Assembly: GCA_031366005.1 (NCBI GenBank)
Contig: JANLZB010000074.1
Location: 1 to 52,886, forward strand
Source: JANLUX01 sp031366005
GTDB lineage: Bacteria > Bacteroidota > Bacteroidia > AKYH767-A > OLB10
Direction of reading: 5' to 3'
Length of the DNA: 52,886 nucleotides
The first letter of the stretch is position 1; each line of letters starts with the position of its first letter. This document shows, piece by piece, positions 26,701 through 35,500 of the stretch. A program made the position numbers and the translations under genes. The notes under the pieces were generated by a model that saw only the letters and a list, made by a program, of their open reading frames with translations, was not told where the DNA came from and searched no databases.

Positions 26701-27175
26701 TCTCAATATAATTATTTTCAAAGGTGATGTATGGATGTTCGAGATCCACCCAATAACCCATTTTGCGGGTGAGATCATCCCATACAGTCTTATATTTCAT
26801 CACCTCCTTGCGGCAGGCTTTGTTGTAATCTTCAATAGAAATTTTTTTGCCGATATCTTCCTTCGTAATACCCAGTGTTTTCTCTACACTTATCTCAATA
26901 GGCAATCCATGCGTATCCCATCCGCCTTTGCGTTTTACCTGGAAACCTTTCTGAGTTTTATACCTGCAAAAAATATCCTTTATGGCACGTGCCATCACAT
27001 GGTGAATACCGGGCAAACCATTAGCTGAAGGCGGACCTTCATAAAAAGTAAAAGGGGTACTTCCTACTCTTGCTGAAATGCTTTTCTCAAAAATATTGTC
27101 AGCGGTCCAGCGCTCCAATACCTCATCGGCAAGCTTCGGCAAATTCAATTGTTCGTACTCTGGATATTTACTCAT
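23744..27175 (-). CDS. ileS: Isoleucyl-tRNA synthetase
   Basis: This enzyme charges tRNA-Ile with isoleucine and edits valine. The product is 1143 residues, long even for the Bacteroidota form. The HIGH-type motif is GIHH at residues 56-59 in PSANGLPGIHHVMARAIKD. The editing domain begins at about residue 190 (AWTTTPWTLP). The KMSKR motif is at about residues 688-692 (NGNKMSKRLGNA). Two stretches look like insertions: a heptad-derived peptide at residues 230-241 (NFKLQTLNFELH) just before AWTTTPWTLP, and a Glu-Lys run near residue 430. Neither interrupts the reading frame. The 3' end overlaps the DksA-like gene region closely, so both are probably co-transcribed. Confidence 0.96.
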   Translation of the reverse strand: MSKYPEYEQLNLPKLADEVLERWTADNIFEKSISARVGSTPFTFYEGPPSANGLPGIHHVMARAIKDIFCRYKTQKGFQVKRKGGWDTHGLPIEISVEKTLGITKEDIGKKISIEDYNKACRKEVMKYKTVWDDLTRKMGYWVDLEHPYITFENNYIESCWNLLSELYKKDLLYKGYSIQPYSPAAGTGLSSHELNQPGTYKLVKDTSAIAQFKVKRNERSAFLFNANENFKLQTLNFELHFIAWTTTPWTLPANCALAVGEKIKYSLIQTFNPYAFLPVTLILATDLTGKYFPEKNSELKFEEYHGGNKNIPFKIIAEFTGKQLEGVQYEQLMPYVKPKGKAFEVIIGDFVTTEDGTGVVHTASVFGADDFRVCNQNNISSILVMDDPDGSGNKPTPLVDKQGRFVKEVTDFAGEYVKEEYLTEVEKEKEKEKQGRDKYLSVDERIAIKLKQENKAFKVERYEHSYPHCWRTDKPILYYPLDSWFIRTTAVRDRMIELNKTINWKPESTGTGRVGNWLENLVDWNLSRSRYWGIPLPIWRTEDGKEEKCIGSIDELRKEIEVAIKAGFMNAKHLEHVDASKPDFDLHRPYVDEIILVSPTGKKMQRESDLIDVWFDSGAMPYAQWHYPFENIEEFKKSFPADFIAEGVDQTRGWFFTLHAIAVMLFDSVAFKNVMSNGLVLDKNGNKMSKRLGNAADPFETLEKYGPDPTRWYLISNAQPWDNLKFNADGIGEVQRKFFGTLYNTYSFFALYANIDGFAYREGEIPVAKRPEIDRWILSQLNSLIKQVDDCYADYEPTKAARLIQDFVCEHLSNWYVRLCRRRFWKGDYTEDKIAAYQTLYTCLDAVARLMAPIAPFYAEVLFRDLNLVTQKDTNESVHIAKFPDSNSQLIDAALEERMQLAQDISSMVLSLRKKANIRVRQPLNKILIPLHDESFKDKMEAIKHLVMAEVNVENIEYIHNTEGLLKKKVKPDFKALGPKVGGKMKQLMTSVAELNQEQIAELEKEGKLSLQLGDTYFDLTLSDVEILSEDIPGWQVTNLGRLTVALDTTITLDLRNKGIARELVNRIQNIRKDKGFEVTDKITVKIKGPDSVRQSVSNNLEYIRTEILATSLEMVDQIDESDGIPVEVDDEIKVLTSVKKN
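26454..26488 (-). repeat. Heptanucleotide repeat array D inside ileS
   Basis: Five consecutive 7-base units lie within the ileS coding sequence, read on the plus strand as TGGAGTT, CAAAGTT, TAAAGTT, TGAAGTT and TAAAGTT. Thirty-five bases are no multiple of three, but the reading frame of the enzyme is preserved. On the minus strand the units are AACTTTA-like, matching the common ACT core of the other arrays. The encoded residues (about 230-241) replace a short loop before the AWTTTPW motif of the editing domain. Confidence 0.9.
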
Positions 27176-27196
27176 TCACTCTGAAAATAAAGGGTG

Positions 27197-27204
27197 CAAA
27201 TGTA
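27197..27204 (-). promoter_or_regulatory. Likely -7 box of the ileS operon
   Basis: The minus strand reads TACATTTG, a perfect match to TAnnTTTG, 22 bases before the ileS start. No clear TTG is seen at -33, so the transcription start is provisional. Confidence 0.5.
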
Positions 27205-27340
27205 AGGAAAGTCGGTTAGGAGTGAGTAGTGTAGTTGTCTTTCTATGTAGTAATCAATTTAACTTTTATGATCACTCATATTCATTGGTCAATTTGTAGA
27301 TATTTGCCCGTCAAAATAGAGATAAGACAATAATGATCAA

Positions 27341-28348
27341 ATGGACTCAGTAACCCACCTCGTTCTTGGCGCTGCCATCGGTGAAATAATGTTAGGTAAG
27401 AAGTTAGGTAACAAAGTCATGTTGCTCGGTGCGCTTGCCAACACCATTCCTGATTTTGATGTTGCCTATGGTTTTTTTGAAAAGGATGAGATTAAGAATT
27501 TTATTTTTCACCGAAGTTATACCCATTCGTTGCTGGCGATTGTTTTGCTGCCAATGTTGATTGCATGGTTAAGCAAACTATGGAGTAAAAAACCAATAAG
27601 TTTTAATCAATGGTATTTGTTTTGGCTTGTCGGAATGCTAACACATGTTGCAATTGATTGCTGTACTACTTATGGTACCAAAATATTTACTCCATTCAGC
27701 AATTACCAGGTTGCATTTAACAATCTTAGCATTATTGATCCTGTTTATACTATTCCTTTTTTATTACTCGTTTTGATCAGCTTATTTGTAAGCCGAAACA
27801 ATCCTTTGAAAAGGAAAATGGTTTGGACAGGAGTAGCAATTAGTTGTGTTTACCTGGTTGCAACTTTTTTTATTAAATGGAATGTCCATAACAAATTCAA
27901 AGAAAGTCTTCAAAAACAAAACATTGCCTACGATGAATTAAACACCACCCCAACCATTTTAAATGGAATTCTCTGGAGTGCAAATGCGTATTCTGACAGT
28001 ATGTTTTACATTGCTGAATATTCATATATAAAAACAGAAATACCAATTAAATGGGTTGGTTTTAAGCGCAATTTGAACAGTATTAAAAATTTTGATTGCG
28101 AAGCCATGCAGAACATGCAATGGTTTGCTGATGGAAATTATTTTGTGGAACCCCAAGGAGACGATTCCCTTTTCTTTTATAACGCCAAATGGGGACGTAT
28201 GCGTTATGATGCTACAGATGCCCATGAATCGTTTGTTTTTTACACTTTGTTTTATAAACGGAACAATGAAATTAAACATCAGCAAATAGAGAAAGATTGG
28301 AAATTTAATGAATCACTCAAATTACTAATGGATAGAATTGGGATTTAA
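27341..28348 (+). CDS. Membrane-bound metal-dependent hydrolase (YdjM/LexA-binding type)
   Basis: The product is 335 residues. The N-terminus MDSVTHLVLGAAIGEIMLGKKLG matches the inner-membrane metal-dependent hydrolase family (DUF457-like), with His-6 as a presumed metal ligand, then PDFDVAYG and HRSYTHSLLA holding further Asp and His ligands. HVAIDCCTTYGTK is the last conserved metal segment. Four to five hydrophobic helices follow up to about residue 185, then a soluble C-terminal domain. The reaction is unknown for the family as a whole. The gene has its own start 165 bases from the divergent ileS. Confidence 0.85.
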   Translation: MDSVTHLVLGAAIGEIMLGKKLGNKVMLLGALANTIPDFDVAYGFFEKDEIKNFIFHRSYTHSLLAIVLLPMLIAWLSKLWSKKPISFNQWYLFWLVGMLTHVAIDCCTTYGTKIFTPFSNYQVAFNNLSIIDPVYTIPFLLLVLISLFVSRNNPLKRKMVWTGVAISCVYLVATFFIKWNVHNKFKESLQKQNIAYDELNTTPTILNGILWSANAYSDSMFYIAEYSYIKTEIPIKWVGFKRNLNSIKNFDCEAMQNMQWFADGNYFVEPQGDDSLFFYNAKWGRMRYDATDAHESFVFYTLFYKRNNEIKHQQIEKDWKFNESLKLLMDRIGI

Positions 28349-28437
28349 CTTAAATAAACCAGTACTTATTTCATAAGGTTTTTTATAGCACTGAAACACC
28401 TCAGGTATAAGGTGTTATAAAATTTGTTAATAACTTG

Positions 28438-28467
28438 TTGCTGATTTGCTTTAATTGCTTATTTTTG
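28438..28467 (+). promoter_or_regulatory. rpoB-rpoC promoter
   Basis: TTG at 28438-28440 and TATTTTTG at 28460-28467 are separated by 19 bases, a good match to the Bacteroidota TTG / TAnnTTTG arrangement. It is the strongest candidate promoter in the window by spacing and sequence. Confidence 0.65.
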
Positions 28468-28697
28468 CACTCCTTTTTATGAGGGGTAGTGTAGGCATCA
28501 TTAAAAATAATTTCTTCTTGAAACACAATAAATTCACTCGCGCAAATCTTTCTATCAGCGCTTTTGGCATTGCCATGCTACCAATCAAAGCACCTCCTCT
28601 CCGGTTCATTTTACGGCTTTAGCACTTTGCTGAATGCCCCGTTTTTCGCCCTGATGCCTTAAAAAAATTAAATGTTAAAAATTAAAAATTACAGACC
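28468..28697 (+). promoter_or_regulatory. Long rpoB leader with possible short open frame
   Basis: About 230 bases lie between the presumed promoter and the rpoB start. A short plus-strand frame, 28479-28622, starts 12 bases after the -7 box and would encode 47 residues beginning MRGSVGIIKNNFFLKHNKFT. The minus strand also carries a short open frame, so coding status is unclear. No rplJ or rplL is present; these normally precede rpoB. No T-rich terminator and no clear large stem was found. Confidence 0.35.
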
Positions 28698-31600
28698 TTG
28701 AGCACAAAAACAAGCAGCGTAACAGAGAAAACAACAGGCAATCGCATCAATTTTGCTTCACAAAAGCATCCAATTGATTATCCTGATTTTCTTGACATAC
28801 AACTGAAGAGCTTTCGCGATTTCTTCCAGTTGCAAACCACCAGTGAAAATCGTTCACAAGAGGGTTTGTTTAAAGTATTTAGCGAAAATTTTCCCATCTC
28901 CGATTCACGTAACAATTTCGTATTGGAGTTTCTGGATTATTTCGTTGATCCTCCACGCTATAGCATCGAAGAGTGTATCGAGCGTGGATTAACCCACAGC
29001 GTTCCGCTCAAAGCAAAGCTAAAACTTTATTGTACTGACCCTGAGCATGAGGATTTTGAAACCATCGTTCAGGATGTTTATTTGGGCACTATCCCATATA
29101 TGACACCTAAAGGCACTTTTGTAATTAATGGGGCTGAACGTGTTATCGTAAGCCAGTTGCACCGATCGCCAGGAGTATTTTTTGGTAGCAGCCGCCATGC
29201 TAATGGTACCAAATTGTATTCAGCGCGTGTTATTCCTTTCAAAGGATCATGGATTGAGTTTGCAACAGATATCAACAGTGTGATGTATGCTTATATTGAC
29301 CGTAAGAAAAAATTCCCGGTTACTACTTTGCTTCGTGCGATAGGTTACCAAAGTGATAAGGACATTCTTGAGATTTTTGGTTTGGCTGACGAAGTGAAAG
29401 TGAGCAAAGCCGGATTAAAGAAAGTGGTAGGTCGCAAGTTAGCAGCACGTGTTTTAAAAACATGGGTTGAAGATTTTGTGGATGAGGATACCGGAGAAGT
29501 AGTTTCGATTGAACGTAACGAAGTACTGCTTGAGCGTGAAGTTTTTCTTCAGGATGAGCATATTGATATGATAGTGGATGCAGGTGTGAAATCTGTAATC
29601 CTGCATAAAGAAGATGCAAACAGCAATGATTACGCTATTATATATAATACTTTACAGAAAGATACTTCTAACAGTGAGAAAGAAGCGGTTGAACACATTT
29701 ATCGCCAGTTGCGTAATGCTGAACCACCAGATGAAGAGACAGCACGTGGTATCATCGACAAATTGTTTTTCTCTGATAAACGTTATGATTTAGGAGAAGT
29801 AGGTCGTTTCCGTATCAATCGCAAATTGAAACTGAACACACCTGATAATGTTAAAGTTCTTACTAAAGAAGATATTATCGAGATCATCAAATATCTGATC
29901 ATGCTTATTAATAGCAGAACAATAGTTGATGATATTGATCACTTGAGTAACAGAAGGGTTCGTACCGTGGGTGAGCAATTATACTCTCAGTTTGGAGTTG
30001 GTCTGGCTCGTATGGCGCGTACTATCCGTGAGCGTATGAATGTTCGCGATAACGAGGTTTTCACTCCTGCTGATCTGATCAATGCAAAAACTTTATCGTC
30101 AGTAATTAATTCATTTTTTGGAACAAATCAGCTCAGCCAGTTTATGGATCAAACGAATCCTTTGGCAGAGATCACTCACAAACGCAGGTTGTCTGCCCTT
30201 GGACCCGGAGGTTTAAGTCGTGAGCGTGCAGGTTTCGAAGTACGTGACGTACATTATACACATTACGGACGTCTTTGCACTATCGAAACACCTGAAGGAC
30301 CAAACATTGGGTTGATTTCTTCGCTTTGTGTTTATGCAAAGATTAACCAGCTTGGTTTCATTTCCACTCCATATCGTCATGTGACAAATGGAAAAGTTGA
30401 TACTCAGGGTTCTGTTATTTACTTAACTGCGGAAGAAGAAGATACCAAGGTGATTGCCCAGGCTAACGCCAAGGTTGATGATAACGGAAACTTTACCGAT
30501 CATCGTGTTAAAGCACGATTCGAAGGTGATTTCCCGATTGTTGAACCTGGAGGATTACACCTCATGGATGTTGCTCCTAACCAGATTGCGTCAATTGCTG
30601 CTTCGTTGATTCCTTTTCTTGAGCATGATGATGCAAACCGTGCATTAATGGGATCAAACATGCAGCGCCAGGCAGTACCATTGATCCGTCCTGAAGCTCC
30701 GATTGTAGGAACAGGTCTTGAAGGTCATGTGGTGCGTGATTCACGCGTACTTGTGAATGCTGAATTCAACGGAGTTGTTGAATATGTTGACGCCACTGAA
30801 ATTCGTATCCGTAATGTTCGCAACGAAGAGGAGAAACTTATTTCATTTGAGGATGATCTGAAAGTATATAATCTTATTAAATATCAAAAGACAAATCAAA
30901 ATACTTGTATAAACTTAAAGCCGATTGTTAAAAAAGGTGATAAGGTAAAAGCAGGACAGGTGTTATGTGAAGGTTATGCAACACAAGGTGGCGAACTTGC
31001 TTTAGGACGCAATCTCAAAGTAGCTTTCATGCCCTGGAAGGGATATAACTTTGAAGATGCTATTGTAATTTCTGAGCGCGTTGTGCGTGAAGATATTTTT
31101 ACTTCACTTCACATTGATGAATACAGTTTAGAGGTACGTGATACCAAGCGTGGTTTAGAAGAACTAACTGCTGATATTCCTAACGTTAGTGAAGAAGCAA
31201 CACGAGAATTGGATGAAAACGGTTTAATCCGCATCGGTGCAGAAGTTGTGGAAGGTGATATTCTTATTGGAAAAATTACTCCGAAAGGAGAAACTGATCC
31301 TTCACCGGAAGAGAAGTTATTACGTGCAATCTTTGGTGATAAGGCTGGTGATGTTAAAGATGCATCATTGAAAGTTCCACCATCTGTAAAAGGAATTGTA
31401 ATTGCAAAGAAACTTTTTTCAAGAGCTATTAAGGATAAGAATTCTAAAGGAGATGATAAAGTAGGTCTGGCGAAAATTGATGCAGAACAGGATAAAGCAA
31501 TCGTTGAGTTAAAGCATAAACTGGTAGAGAAGCTCTTTACTTTGGTTAGCGGAAAAACTTCACAGGGAGTTATCAATGTTTATAAAGAAGCTGTTGTTCC

Positions 31601-32528
31601 AAAAGGAACCAAGTTTACCCAAAAAGCTTTGGCAGAACTGGATTACCAGAATATCAATCCAAATAAATGGACAACAGATAAAGAAACCAACGAGCAGATT
31701 ATGACGTTGTTGAATAACTACAACACAAAACATAATGAATTGCTTGCTGGATTTAAACGCAGAAAGTTTGCTATACAGATTGGTGATGAATTGCCAACAG
31801 GTATAATGCAGATGGCAAAAGTTTATATTGCTAAGAAACGTAAGCTGAAGGTAGGCGATAAAATGGCAGGCCGTCACGGTAACAAAGGTATTGTTGCTAA
31901 GATTGTTCGTGATGAAGACATGCCTTATCTTGAGGACGGAACTCCGGTTGATATTGTTTTGAATCCACTTGGAGTACCATCGCGAATGAACCTTGGACAG
32001 ATTTACGAAACCGTTCTCGCATGGGCTGGTCAGAAACTCGGAGTAAAATTTGCAACTCCCATTTTCGATGGAGCTACTCTTGAAGATATTGATAAGCATC
32101 TTACAAAAGCAGGTATAGAAAACTTTGGTAGTACTTACCTTACTGATGGCGGTACAGGTGATAAATTCGATCAGCCTGCAACTGTTGGAATTATTTACAT
32201 GCTGAAATTAGGTCACATGGTGGATGATAAGATGCATGCGCGTTCTATCGGACCCTACTCACTTATTACACAACAACCATTGGGCGGTAAAGCACAATTC
32301 GGAGGTCAGCGTTTTGGTGAGATGGAGGTTTGGGCAATTGAAGCGTTTGGTGCTGCAAACATTCTCCAGGAATTACTCACTGTAAAGAGTGATGATGTTC
32401 TTGGACGTGCTAAAGCATACGAGTCAATCGTTAAAGGCGACAATATGCCACAACCCGGAATACCGGAATCCTTCAATGTATTGTTACATGAATTGAGAGG
32501 ATTGTGTCTGAAAGTAAGTCTTGATTAA
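28698..32528 (+). CDS. rpoB: DNA-directed RNA polymerase subunit beta
   Basis: The product is 1276 residues and starts with TTG at 28698 (MSTKTSSV). The first ATG in frame would remove the conserved RINFASQKHPIDYPDFLDIQ opening. The rifampicin-binding region contains QLSQFMDQTNPLAEITHKRRLSALGP, with the Asp, His and Ser positions that mutate to resistance intact. The GEMEVWAIEAFGAA segment near the C-terminus is in place. It forms the catalytic core with RpoC and alpha. It is followed by rpoC after 67 bases that contain heptad array E. The upstream neighbour is an unrelated hydrolase rather than rplL. Confidence 0.97.
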   Translation: MSTKTSSVTEKTTGNRINFASQKHPIDYPDFLDIQLKSFRDFFQLQTTSENRSQEGLFKVFSENFPISDSRNNFVLEFLDYFVDPPRYSIEECIERGLTHSVPLKAKLKLYCTDPEHEDFETIVQDVYLGTIPYMTPKGTFVINGAERVIVSQLHRSPGVFFGSSRHANGTKLYSARVIPFKGSWIEFATDINSVMYAYIDRKKKFPVTTLLRAIGYQSDKDILEIFGLADEVKVSKAGLKKVVGRKLAARVLKTWVEDFVDEDTGEVVSIERNEVLLEREVFLQDEHIDMIVDAGVKSVILHKEDANSNDYAIIYNTLQKDTSNSEKEAVEHIYRQLRNAEPPDEETARGIIDKLFFSDKRYDLGEVGRFRINRKLKLNTPDNVKVLTKEDIIEIIKYLIMLINSRTIVDDIDHLSNRRVRTVGEQLYSQFGVGLARMARTIRERMNVRDNEVFTPADLINAKTLSSVINSFFGTNQLSQFMDQTNPLAEITHKRRLSALGPGGLSRERAGFEVRDVHYTHYGRLCTIETPEGPNIGLISSLCVYAKINQLGFISTPYRHVTNGKVDTQGSVIYLTAEEEDTKVIAQANAKVDDNGNFTDHRVKARFEGDFPIVEPGGLHLMDVAPNQIASIAASLIPFLEHDDANRALMGSNMQRQAVPLIRPEAPIVGTGLEGHVVRDSRVLVNAEFNGVVEYVDATEIRIRNVRNEEEKLISFEDDLKVYNLIKYQKTNQNTCINLKPIVKKGDKVKAGQVLCEGYATQGGELALGRNLKVAFMPWKGYNFEDAIVISERVVREDIFTSLHIDEYSLEVRDTKRGLEELTADIPNVSEEATRELDENGLIRIGAEVVEGDILIGKITPKGETDPSPEEKLLRAIFGDKAGDVKDASLKVPPSVKGIVIAKKLFSRAIKDKNSKGDDKVGLAKIDAEQDKAIVELKHKLVEKLFTLVSGKTSQGVINVYKEAVVPKGTKFTQKALAELDYQNINPNKWTTDKETNEQIMTLLNNYNTKHNELLAGFKRRKFAIQIGDELPTGIMQMAKVYIAKKRKLKVGDKMAGRHGNKGIVAKIVRDEDMPYLEDGTPVDIVLNPLGVPSRMNLGQIYETVLAWAGQKLGVKFATPIFDGATLEDIDKHLTKAGIENFGSTYLTDGGTGDKFDQPATVGIIYMLKLGHMVDDKMHARSIGPYSLITQQPLGGKAQFGGQRFGEMEVWAIEAFGAANILQELLTVKSDDVLGRAKAYESIVKGDNMPQPGIPESFNVLLHELRGLCLKVSLD

Positions 32529-32532
32529 TGGC

Positions 32533-32560
32533 ATCAGGTATCGAGTAATTAGTATCAAGT
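32533..32560 (+). repeat. Heptanucleotide repeat array E between rpoB and rpoC
   Basis: Four units lie end to end: ATCAGGT, ATCGAGT, AATTAGT and ATCAAGT. The array starts 5 bases after the rpoB stop and is transcribed with rpoBC. It has no inverted partner, unlike arrays B, C and F. Confidence 0.85.
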
Positions 32561-32595
32561 AAAAAAAGAAAAATTTAAAACCGTAAATCAAAAAA

Positions 32596-35500
32596 ATGGC
32601 GGCTAAAAAAGAGCATAAACTCAAAAGTAATTTCACCAAGATCACGATCAGTCTTGCGTCACCTGAAAACATTCTTGAGCAATCGAGTGGTGAGGTGTTA
32701 AAGCCTGAAACGATCAACTATCGTACTTATAAACCTGAGCGTGACGGTTTATTCTGCGAGCGTATTTTCGGTCCTGTTAAGGATTGGGAATGTCATTGCG
32801 GAAAATATAAGCGTATCCGTTACAAAGGCATTGTTTGCGATCGCTGCGGTGTGGAGGTAACAGAAAAGAAAGTGCGCAGAGAACGCATGGGACACATTCA
32901 ATTGACTGTTCCTGTTGCGCATATCTGGTACTTCCGTTCTTTACCAAACAAGATTGGTTATCTATTAGGATTACCAACAAAGAAACTTGACCTCATCATT
33001 TATTATGAGCGTTATGTGGTAATTAATGCAGGTGTTAAAGAAGCAGATGGTATTAACTATCTTGATTTCTTAACAGAAGAGGAATATCTGAATATCCTGG
33101 ATACAATTCCAAAAGATAATTCTCATCTTGACGATAAAGACCCGAATAAATTTATTGCTAAGATGGGTGCTGAGGCGTTGTATGAATTATTATCAAGATT
33201 GAATCTTGATGAATTATCTTACAAACTCCGTCACCAGGCAAATACAGAAACTTCTCAGCAACGTAAAAACGAAGCTTTAAAACGCTTACAGGTTGTAGAA
33301 GCTTTTCGCCAGGCGAATGATCATATTGAAAATCGTCCGGAGTGGATGATCGTTAAAGTAGTTCCTGTTATTCCACCTGAATTACGTCCACTCGTTCCAT
33401 TGGATGGAGGCCGTTTTGCTACTTCGGATTTGAATGATTTATATCGCAGGGTGATTATTCGCAACAATCGTTTAAAGCGTTTGTTAGAGATCAAAGCTCC
33501 TGATGTAATTCTCCGTAACGAGAAAAGGATGTTGCAGGAATCAGTTGATTCATTGTTTGATAATTCACGTAAAGTGAATGCTGTTAAAACAGAATCAAAC
33601 CGTGCATTGAAATCACTTTCTGATTCATTGAAAGGAAAGCAAGGTCGTTTCCGTCAGAACTTATTAGGTAAGCGTGTTGATTATTCTGCCCGTTCAGTAA
33701 TTGTTGTAGGCCCTGATATGAAACTGCATGAGTGCGGTTTGCCAAAAGATATGGCTGCTGAATTATTCAAGCCGTTTATCATTCGCAAAATGATTGAGCG
33801 TGGAATAGTTAAGACGGTTAAATCAGCTAAGAAAATTGTTGATCGCAAGGACGCTATCGTTTGGGATATTCTGGAAAATGTTTTGAAAGGACATCCTGTA
33901 TTATTGAATCGTGCTCCTACACTTCATAGATTAGGTATCCAGGCATTTCAGCCAAAGTTGATTGAAGGAAAAGCAATCCAGTTGCACCCATTAGTGTGTA
34001 CTGCCTTCAACGCTGACTTTGACGGTGACCAGATGGCTGTTCACGTTCCACTTGGAAACGCGGCAATCCTTGAAGCGCAAATGCTAATGCTTGCATCACA
34101 TAATATTCTGAACCCTGCAAATGGTGCACCTATCACTGTTCCTTCACAGGACATGGTGCTTGGATTATATTATACGACCAAAGGAAAGAAATCTACCAAA
34201 GAACTTCCTGTAAAAGGTGAAGGATATACTTTTTACTCAGCAGAAGAAGTAATCATTGCATACAATGAAAAACGTGTTGACTTACATGCTTTTATTAATG
34301 TAAAAGCTTATGTTAAGGAAGATGGAAAATTGGTTAATAAGATCATTGAAACCACAGTAGGTCGTGTTCTTGTAAATGAAGTAGTTCCGCACCGTGTTGG
34401 ATTCATCAATGAATTGCTGACAAAAAAATCACTTCGCGAAATTATTGGTAATGTATTAAAAGAAACAGGAATAGCTGAAACAGCACGGTTCCTTGATGAT
34501 ATTAAAGACCTCGGTTTCCGCATGGCTTTCAGAGGAGGATTATCCTTCAACCTGAACGATGTAATTATTCCGGTAGAGAAGGAAAAGTTCGTTAATAAAG
34601 CCAATGAAGAAGTGGAGGAAGTGATGAGTAACTATAATATGGGTTTCATCACCAACAACGAACGTTACAACCAGATCATTGACATCTGGAGCCGCACAAA
34701 CTCTAAGATTACTGAGACTTTAATGAAGCAGTTATCGAATGATAAGCAAGGCTTCAACGCGGTGTATATGATGCTTGATTCAGGAGCGCGTGGTAGTAAG
34801 GAACAGATCCGCCAGTTAGGTGGTATGAGGGGATTGATGGCGAAGCCGCAAAAAGGCGGTCAGTCAGGTGGTGAGATTATTGAAAATCCTATTCTCTCCA
34901 ACTTTAAAGAAGGTTTATCCATTCTTGAGTACTTTATTTCTACTCACGGTGCGCGTAAAGGTCTTGCTGATACAGCTTTGAAGACTGCTGATGCGGGTTA
35001 CCTGACACGTAGGTTAGTGGATGTTGCACAGGATGTAATCATTACTGATGAAGACTGCGGAACTTTGCGTGGTCTTGCTGAAACTGCTTTGAAGAACCAG
35101 GAAGAGGTTGTTGAAAGTTTATATGACCGTATTCTTGGCCGTGTTTCTTTGCATGATATCTATCATCCGCAGACAGCAGAGCTGATTGTGAGATCCGGTG
35201 CTGAAATCAATGAAGCAATTGCGCAGACAATAGAAGAGTCACCAATTGAAACAGTTGAAATACGCACGGTGTTAACCTGTGAATCCAAAAAAGGTGTTTG
35301 CAGCAAATGTTACGGACGTAACCTTTCAACAGGCAGAATGGTTCAACGCGGTGAAGCTGTAGGAGTTATTGCAGCACAATCCATCGGTGAGCCTGGAACG
35401 CAGCTTACACTTCGTACCTTCCACGTGGGTGGTGTGGCTTCCAAGGGAGCAACAGAATCGAAGTTAGAAGCTAAGTTCAGCGGCACACTTGAATTTGAAG

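Noticed and set aside
28479..28622. The 47-codon frame in the rpoB leader as a firm gene
   Set aside because: A similar-length frame exists on the opposite strand, and no domain or signal is visible, so it is kept only as a possibility.
31109..32099. Long minus-strand open frames inside rpoB
   Set aside because: They are antisense to a strongly conserved gene, with no signal or domain, and reflect codon bias.
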